Shown: positions 26,185 through 30,320 of the stretch, one piece after another
How the letters are laid out: each line of letters starts with the position of its first letter
How positions within the stretch are numbered: position 1 is the first letter of the stretch
Source: DATBRG01 sp036560445
GTDB lineage: Bacteria > Pseudomonadota > Gammaproteobacteria > Burkholderiales > Methylophilaceae
Direction of reading: 5' to 3'
DNA: 30,320 nucleotides
Assembly: GCA_036560445.1 (NCBI GenBank)
Contig: DATBRG010000010.1
Span: 1 to 30,320, forward strand
The notes under the pieces: model-generated
What the model saw: the letters and a program-made list of their open reading frames with translations, nothing else
Database searches by the model: none
What the model was told of the DNA's origin: nothing
Position numbers and translations under genes: made by a program

Positions 26185-26610
26185 ATGCGTGAACCCGATG
26201 AATTAAAGAATGCTGGACTAAAAGCCACTTTGCCCAGGCTCAAAGTATTAAGCTTGTTTGAGAACAGTAAAGAACGCCATCTTTCCGCAGAGGACGTTTA
26301 TAAAATCCTGCTCACCACGGGCGAAGACGTAGGTCTGGCAACGGTTTACCGCGTACTCACACAGTTTGAACAAGCTGGCCTGCTGGTACGCCATCACTTC
26401 GAGAGCGGTAAAGCAGTATTCGAGCTCAACCAGGGTGGGCATCACGATCATATCGTCTGCCTGCAATGCGGGCGGGTCGAGGAATTTTGTGACGAAGAGA
26501 TTGAAAAGCGTCAGCAAATCGCCGCCGCCGAACGCGGATTCAAGATTCACGATCATTCACTGCACATCTACGCTGACTGCACCAAGCAACCCTGCCCACA
26601 TAAGAACTAG
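26185..26610 (+). CDS. fur: Ferric uptake regulator Fur
   Basis: Iron-dependent transcriptional repressor. I use ATG 26185 (141 residues, MREPDELKNAGLKATLPRLK); a GTG at 26176 would add three residues. The winged helix is marked by HLSAEDVYKILLTTGEDVGL and ATVYRVLTQFEQAGLL. The metal sites are marked by HHFESGKAVFEL, GGHHDHIVCLQCGRVEEF and the Cys pair in DCTKQPCPHKN. Divergent from bamE, the standard place for fur in beta- and gammaproteobacteria. I saw no good Fur box in the 60-bp divergent region, so autoregulation is not supported here. Confidence 0.98.
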   Translation: MREPDELKNAGLKATLPRLKVLSLFENSKERHLSAEDVYKILLTTGEDVGLATVYRVLTQFEQAGLLVRHHFESGKAVFELNQGGHHDHIVCLQCGRVEEFCDEEIEKRQQIAAAERGFKIHDHSLHIYADCTKQPCPHKN

Positions 26611-26630
26611 GCTGGGCTCCATTGGATAGC

Positions 26631-26828
26631 ATGGCGCAAATCCTGTGGGGTATCATTTTCGGCTCGGTAGGTTTGGGCTATTTTATCTATGGCAAGAAAC
26701 AGCAGATAGCAATGCCTATGATTTGTGGCATTAGCCTGATGATATATCCGTATTTTTTATCGAACACATTGGCGCTAGTGCTGATCGGGCTTGTATTATC
26801 AGCTCTGCCTTACTTCTTCAGGTTTTAA
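26631..26828 (+). CDS. Small conserved membrane protein (65 residues)
   Basis: Starts at ATG 26631 with GGA 4 nt upstream (an in-frame TTG at 26622 is less likely). MAQILWGIIFGSVGLGYFIY forms a first membrane helix; GKK is a cytosolic turn; two more hydrophobic stretches (MPMICGISLMIYPYFL and ALVLIGLVLSALPYF) follow. This pattern is like short proteins often labelled amino acid transport protein in proteobacteria, a label with no evidence behind it. It lies 20 nt after fur and may be cotranscribed. Function unknown. Confidence 0.78.
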   Translation: MAQILWGIIFGSVGLGYFIYGKKQQIAMPMICGISLMIYPYFLSNTLALVLIGLVLSALPYFFRF

Positions 26829-26914
26829 TACGCTATATATATCACTTGGCCCAGACGTCACTAGTCAACAAACCGCCTACCGTGCACTGTTCCGCAGCCA
26901 GATGGATGATGCGG

Positions 26915-26956
26915 TGATAGCCGACATTCGTCTGGCATTGGCACAGAGCCAACCGC
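26915..26956 (+). repeat. 42-bp direct repeat, copy A
   Basis: Identical over 42 bp to 27001-27042 (begins TGATAGCCGACATTCGTCTG). It lies in the transposase remnant; the two copies start 86 bp apart and bracket a REP-like sequence. Confidence 0.97.
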
Positions 26957-26965
26957 AGAGTAATG

Positions 26966-26998
26966 TGGAAACATAAATCGAGGCTGACCCCTTTAACT
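26966..26998 (+). repeat. REP-like sequence, copy 1
   Basis: Core AAATCGAGGCTGACCCCTTTA. It sits between the two 42-bp direct repeats, inside the broken transposase frame. It is nearly identical to 27202-27234 and is repeated in inverse orientation at 28609-28639. Confidence 0.85.
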
Positions 26999-27000
26999 AG

Positions 27001-27042
27001 TGATAGCCGACATTCGTCTGGCATTGGCACAGAGCCAACCGC
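27001..27042 (+). repeat. 42-bp direct repeat, copy B
   Basis: Exact copy of 26915-26956. This copy continues into the original C-terminal codons of the transposase (LGSNQF...RRGRP), while copy A is cut by the REP-like sequence. Confidence 0.97.
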
Positions 27043-27201
27043 TAGGCAGCAACCAGTTCAGCGACACTATGTGTGCGGCGGCAGGCCCCGAGCGTACTCA
27101 ATCACGTCGCGGCAGGCCTGCCAATAAAACAGAGATTGTTAACAAACCAAACATGCAACCTGACTTTGGATTCTGAAAGGGAGATATCACGTGAAAGCAA
27201 T

Positions 27202-27234
27202 ATGGAAACATAAATTGAGGCTGACCCCTTTATT
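27202..27234 (+). repeat. REP-like sequence, copy 2
   Basis: ATGGAAACATAAATTGAGGC then TGACCCCTTTATT; one mismatch to copy 1 in the shared core. It marks the left border of an AT-richer cassette; an open reading frame scrap begins right at its right edge (27235). Confidence 0.85.
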
Positions 27235-27237
27235 CTG

Positions 27238-27336
27238 GTGAGGATAGGGCAGGGGGCGTTGAGTGCGGTGGGGGAAGAAGTGAGTGCAAGCAAAGATGGA
27301 GATAAGCAGGAAGTTGAAGGAAAAACACATGGGTAA
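27238..27336 (+). pseudogene. C-terminal scrap of an unidentified protein
   Basis: Thirty-two codons (VRIGQGALSAVGEEVSAS, then KDGDKQEVEGKTHG) end in TAA at 27334-27336. The text reads like a natural hydrophilic C-terminus, and the frame is closed on its left by a stop within REP-like copy 2. I take it as the tail of a gene cut at the repeat junction. It could instead be a chance frame; the parent protein is not recognised. Confidence 0.4.
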
Positions 27337-27378
27337 TGCGTATAAGACGACGAATAACTTGGAGTGGAGGGTGGCAAT

Positions 27379-27410
27379 ATGAAAAATAAATCGAGGCTAA
27401 TTCCTTTAAT
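27379..27410 (+). repeat. REP-like sequence, divergent copy 3 overlapping a start codon
   Basis: ATGAAAAATAAATCGAGGCT then AATTCCTTTAAT matches copies 1 and 2 at most positions, with one or two small gaps and four changes in the GACC/AATT block. Five bases before it (GCAAT) are also shared with copy 2. It is the first 11 codons of the secreted protein gene. Confidence 0.65.
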
Positions 27411-28260
27411 TTCGTTCCTATTCATATTTTTGGTATCCGCGCCAATTTTTGCGGGAGAGGTAGAGGGAAAGAGTGCTGCATTGGATATCAGTAATATCGG
27501 GTTTATGGATAACCCGCCTAAAGCACTGAAGGAGAAATTTCCCATGTGCGATGCCTTTTTAAAGGTGAAATGGATCGATGAGCAGAAAAAGATTGGGTAC
27601 AGCCATTTTGATTTCTTTGTGGATGGGAAGAAGGAAGGGCAGATGACCGCACTGGTGTATCTCAGCCCGCATTTAACCAGCCTTGCCATGGATTTATACC
27701 AATATCAGCGTAATGGAACACTGCAATCAATTTTTTCATTCATTAAAGCAGGAAAGATTGTGGGGCTTGATTTTCCGTTGACTATTAGTAATGGACACAA
27801 GCAAATGGCATTTTATCCTGCTAAACGAGATTTTACTTTATCAGATGGGCGTCAAATCGATTGTGTCCTTTATCCTGATGGTCAAACGGCATGGATAGCT
27901 GAAACCAAGGAGATTGGGAAAATATACAGTGATCAGGAGATCGAAAAAAAATATGAGGATGTGAAGCACTTCTTACCAGAGCTATCACTTGATTGGTTCA
28001 AAACTAGCGTAGTAATGGACTTTAATTTTGACGGCAATGAGGAATATTATTTTTTTGGTCCACAGATTGTGTATTCATTAAATGATAAATATTTCAGTAC
28101 AAGAAAAATAAGGGCTGGATATGACTATGTAGAGTACAACTTTCCCACTACAACTAAAACATGCGGATTTAGTCCTCCGGCTCCTTTAACCACCGATGGA
28201 AAGAGCTATTTTCTTGGCAATCAATGCAACTTAACTGAAGTTACCAAAGGTGGGGAATAA
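27379..28260 (+). CDS. Secreted protein of unknown function (accessory cassette)
   Basis: Starts at ATG 27379 with GGAGG 8 nt upstream; a GTG at 27364 is the weaker choice. It has 293 residues. Signal peptide: basic MKNKSR, hydrophobic LIPLISFLFIFLVS, cleavage after APIFA. The mature protein is about 269 residues, mixed charge, aromatic-rich, with four Cys (MCDAF, DCVLY, TCGFS, QCNLT) that could form disulfides, and an acidic Asp/Asn run DFNFDGNEEYYF that looks like a small calcium-binding loop. I do not recognise a family. The first 11 codons are encoded by a REP-like sequence. It is clearly more AT-rich than its neighbours, a sign of transfer. A 114-residue gene follows after 2 nt. Confidence 0.75.
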   Translation: MKNKSRLIPLISFLFIFLVSAPIFAGEVEGKSAALDISNIGFMDNPPKALKEKFPMCDAFLKVKWIDEQKKIGYSHFDFFVDGKKEGQMTALVYLSPHLTSLAMDLYQYQRNGTLQSIFSFIKAGKIVGLDFPLTISNGHKQMAFYPAKRDFTLSDGRQIDCVLYPDGQTAWIAETKEIGKIYSDQEIEKKYEDVKHFLPELSLDWFKTSVVMDFNFDGNEEYYFFGPQIVYSLNDKYFSTRKIRAGYDYVEYNFPTTTKTCGFSPPAPLTTDGKSYFLGNQCNLTEVTKGGE

Positions 28261-28262
28261 CG

Positions 28263-28607
28263 ATGACAACTCCGATTTTGAATCCGATAGCGGCAAATAC
28301 GTTCTTGATCAATGGCAACTTATTTATAAACGAATTTGTGTCCCAGTATAGTTGGATCGATTTTTTAAATGTGCTGGGGAATCAAGAGAATTCTGGATCT
28401 TATGACATTCAGAAGTTCAAAAATGGCACTCCGAGGAACCCTTCCTACTCAGGAATATATCAAGAAGGTGATTCACAATTAGGTTATGACCAATTTTTCT
28501 CTGGAATTGGTGGACAACTCCTTGGAGTCACTACCAGAGACCAATTAGCGCATAATCCTATAGCACAGGAGTTGGATGGCATCAGCGAGTTCAGTGGAAC
28601 TCCATAG
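28263..28607 (+). CDS. 114-residue protein of unknown function, possibly 3'-truncated at a REP-like repeat
   Basis: ATG 28263 has GGGG 7 nt upstream and lies 2 nt after the secreted-protein gene, so the two are coupled. There is no signal peptide or membrane helix. The N-terminus MTTPILNPIAANTFLINGNL is followed by Gly/Asn/Ser/Gln-rich text with aromatic spacing (FLNVLGNQENSGSYDIQKF, SYSGIYQEGDSQLGYDQF). The stop TAG (28605) is 1 nt before an inverted REP-like sequence, so the original gene may have been longer. No family recognised. Its AT-richness matches the gene before it. Confidence 0.6.
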   Translation: MTTPILNPIAANTFLINGNLFINEFVSQYSWIDFLNVLGNQENSGSYDIQKFKNGTPRNPSYSGIYQEGDSQLGYDQFFSGIGGQLLGVTTRDQLAHNPIAQELDGISEFSGTP

Positions 28608-28608
28608 G

Positions 28609-28639
28609 AACTAAAGGGGTCAGCTTCGATTTACTTTTC
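28609..28639 (-). repeat. REP-like sequence, inverted copy 4
   Basis: On the plus strand AACTAAAGGGGTCAGCTTCG then ATTTACTTTT; its complement AAATCGAAGCTGACCCCTTTA matches the core of copies 1 and 2 with one change. It is the right border of the accessory cassette, 21 bp before the recN stop. Confidence 0.82.
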
Positions 28640-28660
28640 TCCCAACTAACAATCCACTCA

Positions 28661-30310
28661 CTAACCTAGCATCTCTGCCGCATGCTTGCGGGTAGTCTCG
28701 GTTATTTCAACCCCGCCCAGCATGCGTGCCACCTCTTCGATACGTGCAGCTTGCGATAACAGCTCAATCTGACTGAGGGTATTACCCGCCACTAACGTTT
28801 TACTTACCCGCAGATGCTGCGCGCCCTGCGCCGCGACTTGCGGTAAGTGAGTAATGACCAGCACCTGGCGTTTCTCGCCTAGCCGTTTCAGCAACTGCCC
28901 GATAATCTCGGCCACTCCGCCACCGATACCTACATCCACCTCATCAAAAATCATGGTGGGGATATCGCCCTGCTGTGCAGTCACCACACGAATCGCCAGA
29001 CTGATGCGCGATAACTCACCACCGGACGCGACTTTGGCTAGTGGTCGTGGCGCAACGCCAGCATGCCCGGCAACCAGGAATTCGACCTGTTCCAGCCCGC
29101 TAGCCGCGGCATCTTGTGCGGTTAAGGCTACAGAGAAGCTGCCTCCAGCCAATGCCAGCCGCTGCATTTCAGCACTGATTTTTTCTGCGAGCTGTTTGGC
29201 CGACTGTTGGCGCCCTGCACTCAATTGCTCCGCGAACTTTGTGTATATTTCTTTGGCCGCCATTTCCTGACGCGCCAACTCGCCGTCAGAAACTGCATCC
29301 TCAAGCTCGGCCATGCGTAATTGCCATTTTTCAAGCAACTCTGGCAGCTCTTCCGGTCGCACCCTGTGTTTGCGCGCTGCGGCATGGATAGACTGTATAC
29401 GCGCCTCTACCTCTGCCAGCCGCTCCGGATCCAACTCAGCACGTTGTAGATAGCGATTGATAAAACGATCTGTCTCTTGCAGTTGAATTAAGGCCGAATC
29501 CAATGTTTCTGCCGCCTCTTGTAAGCTGGGGTCATATTCCAGCATCGCCTGCAGCTTGTGTTGTACGGTATTAATCTGCCGTAAGGCCGCAAGTTCACCT
29601 TCACTCAGTAATTCACGGCACTCTTCCCCACCCGCCAACAGGCTTGCTCCATGAGCAAGGCGGCTGTGCTCCTGCTGCAAAGGCTCCCATTCCTCAGTGC
29701 TGGGTGCCAGCTGTTGGAGCTCACGAACCTGATCACGTAACTCTGCCAACTCATCGGCATAAACAGCCGCATTGCGCTCCGCTTCCGTACGCCGCTGATG
29801 CAGATCGTGCCATAGCCGGTACTGCGTCGCTACGCTAAGAGATAGCTCAGTCAACCCGGCATAGTCATCTAATATTTGCCGCTGGTAACTTTGCTTGAGC
29901 AAGGAGTGGTGCGCATGCTGACTGTAGATATCGACCAGGAACTCACCGGCATCACGCAATTGCTGAATGGTTGCGGGCAAGCCATTGATAAAGGCACGTG
30001 AACGGCCATCACTATAGATGACACGCCTTACTAATAACTGCTGGTCTTCGTTAGGCAATTCATTTTCAGCTAGCCATGCGTGCAGGTCACTTAATTCAGT
30101 GATGCCAAAGCTGGCGCTAATTTCAGCTTTTTCGCAGCCGATGCGAATAATGCCGCCCTCGCCTCGCGCGCCTAATGCCAGGGAAAGCGCATCTACCAGT
30201 ATTGATTTACCGGCACCGGTCTCGCCAGTGAGTACGCTGAAACCATGCTCGAACTCAAGATCGAGCTTGTCGACGATGACAAAATCACGAATAGAAAGAG
30301 ATTGCAGCAT
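28661..30310 (-). CDS. recN: DNA repair protein RecN
   Basis: SMC-like ATPase for recombinational repair of double-strand breaks. It has 549 residues (E. coli 553), complete from ATG 30310 to TAG. Head domain Walker A GETGAGKS at 29-36; a long central coiled coil with Glu/Gln/Leu/Arg-rich arms and a short hinge (about 160-370); ABC signature ASGGELSRISLAIR; Walker B TMIFDEVDVGIGGG; D-loop and switch VLVITHLPQVAAQG. Only 10 bp of its upstream region is in the window, so a LexA site cannot be judged. Its 3' end faces the accessory cassette; no terminator is visible in between. Confidence 0.98.
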   Translation of the reverse strand: MLQSLSIRDFVIVDKLDLEFEHGFSVLTGETGAGKSILVDALSLALGARGEGGIIRIGCEKAEISASFGITELSDLHAWLAENELPNEDQQLLVRRVIYSDGRSRAFINGLPATIQQLRDAGEFLVDIYSQHAHHSLLKQSYQRQILDDYAGLTELSLSVATQYRLWHDLHQRRTEAERNAAVYADELAELRDQVRELQQLAPSTEEWEPLQQEHSRLAHGASLLAGGEECRELLSEGELAALRQINTVQHKLQAMLEYDPSLQEAAETLDSALIQLQETDRFINRYLQRAELDPERLAEVEARIQSIHAAARKHRVRPEELPELLEKWQLRMAELEDAVSDGELARQEMAAKEIYTKFAEQLSAGRQQSAKQLAEKISAEMQRLALAGGSFSVALTAQDAAASGLEQVEFLVAGHAGVAPRPLAKVASGGELSRISLAIRVVTAQQGDIPTMIFDEVDVGIGGGVAEIIGQLLKRLGEKRQVLVITHLPQVAAQGAQHLRVSKTLVAGNTLSQIELLSQAARIEEVARMLGGVEITETTRKHAAEMLG

Positions 30311-30320
30311 GTGTCGTGTC

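Larger units (their letters stand above)
26845..27176 (+). pseudogene. Decayed C-terminal end of an IS200-like / REP-associated (RAYT-type) transposase
   Basis: Two reading frames together encode the typical C-terminus of the Y1 transposase class linked to REP sequences: TSQQTAYRALFRSQMDD and AVIADIRLALAQSQP in frame 1 (stop TAA at 26974), then, 86 bp later and in another frame, the same VIADIRLALAQSQP followed by LGSNQFSDTMC and RRGRPANKTE, ending at TGA 27174. Read without the 86-bp duplication the two parts join smoothly. The AYRxLF...IR...LGSxxF...GRP pattern is the family hallmark. The catalytic HUH and Tyr part is absent, so this is a dead remnant. It begins about 17 nt after the small membrane protein gene. 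Confidence 0.8.

Noticed and set aside
26866..27042. CRISPR-like spacing of the 42-bp repeats
   Set aside because: Only two copies, and they encode a recognisable transposase segment; it is a duplication, not an array.
27102..27689. 195-codon minus-strand frame across the accessory cassette
   Set aside because: It runs antisense to the signal-peptide gene and the transposase end, has Ser/Pro-rich shadow composition and no ribosome site. The plus-strand reading explains the region better.

Overview
The window reads as a betaproteobacterial chromosome segment of roughly 50% GC. The conserved housekeeping order (recN, fur divergent from bamE-dapB, carA-carB-greA, a DUF4149-like protein, yhbY divergent from rlmE-ftsH-folP-glmM) is the one usual in Nitrosomonadales-type betaproteobacteria. 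A methylotroph of the Methylophilaceae type is my best guess, but that is inference from gene order and protein style, not a database match.

Layout. 1-1202 (minus): first 400 codons of an RTX-type calcium-binding protein, cut by the window edge. 1397-7094 (minus): a cusCBA copper/silver efflux operon of the heavy-metal RND type; the CusA methionine triad and the CusB N-terminal metal-binding motif are intact. 7155-7541: a small exported His/Met/Cys-rich protein. 7554-12732 (minus): a soluble PAS/GAF histidine kinase, a lone receiver, and a REC-GGDEF-EAL cyclic-di-GMP enzyme joined by 4-bp overlaps. The last of these ends only 12 nt before the small metal-ligand protein, so sensor, c-di-GMP enzyme and efflux pump may form one transcription unit of about 7 genes behind a promoter at about 12787-12815.

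12897-23495: essential metabolism. glmM and folP (cell wall, folate), ftsH and rlmE (protease, 23S rRNA methyltransferase), yhbY on the other strand, a DUF4149-like membrane protein, greA, carB and carA. Two strong intrinsic terminators sit only 20-30 nt upstream of the next start codon (ftsH|folP and carB|greA). carA has a clear promoter, a leader hairpin and a TTG start. ftsH also appears to start at TTG.

23835-26828: a PagL-like lipid A deacylase facing dapB, bamE with a very long Pro/Ala/Lys-rich tail, fur, and a 65-residue membrane protein.

26829-28660 is the accessory part. It holds the decayed C-terminal end of an IS200-like (REP-associated, RAYT-type) transposase, broken by an 86-bp duplication; three direct and one inverted copies of a REP-like sequence built around GAGGCTGACCCCTTTA; a C-terminal gene scrap; and a two-gene AT-rich cassette (a secreted 293-residue protein and a 114-residue protein) of unknown function. 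One REP-like copy supplies the start codon and first residues of the secreted protein. recN (28661-30310) closes the window. No rRNA, tRNA or CRISPR array was seen.
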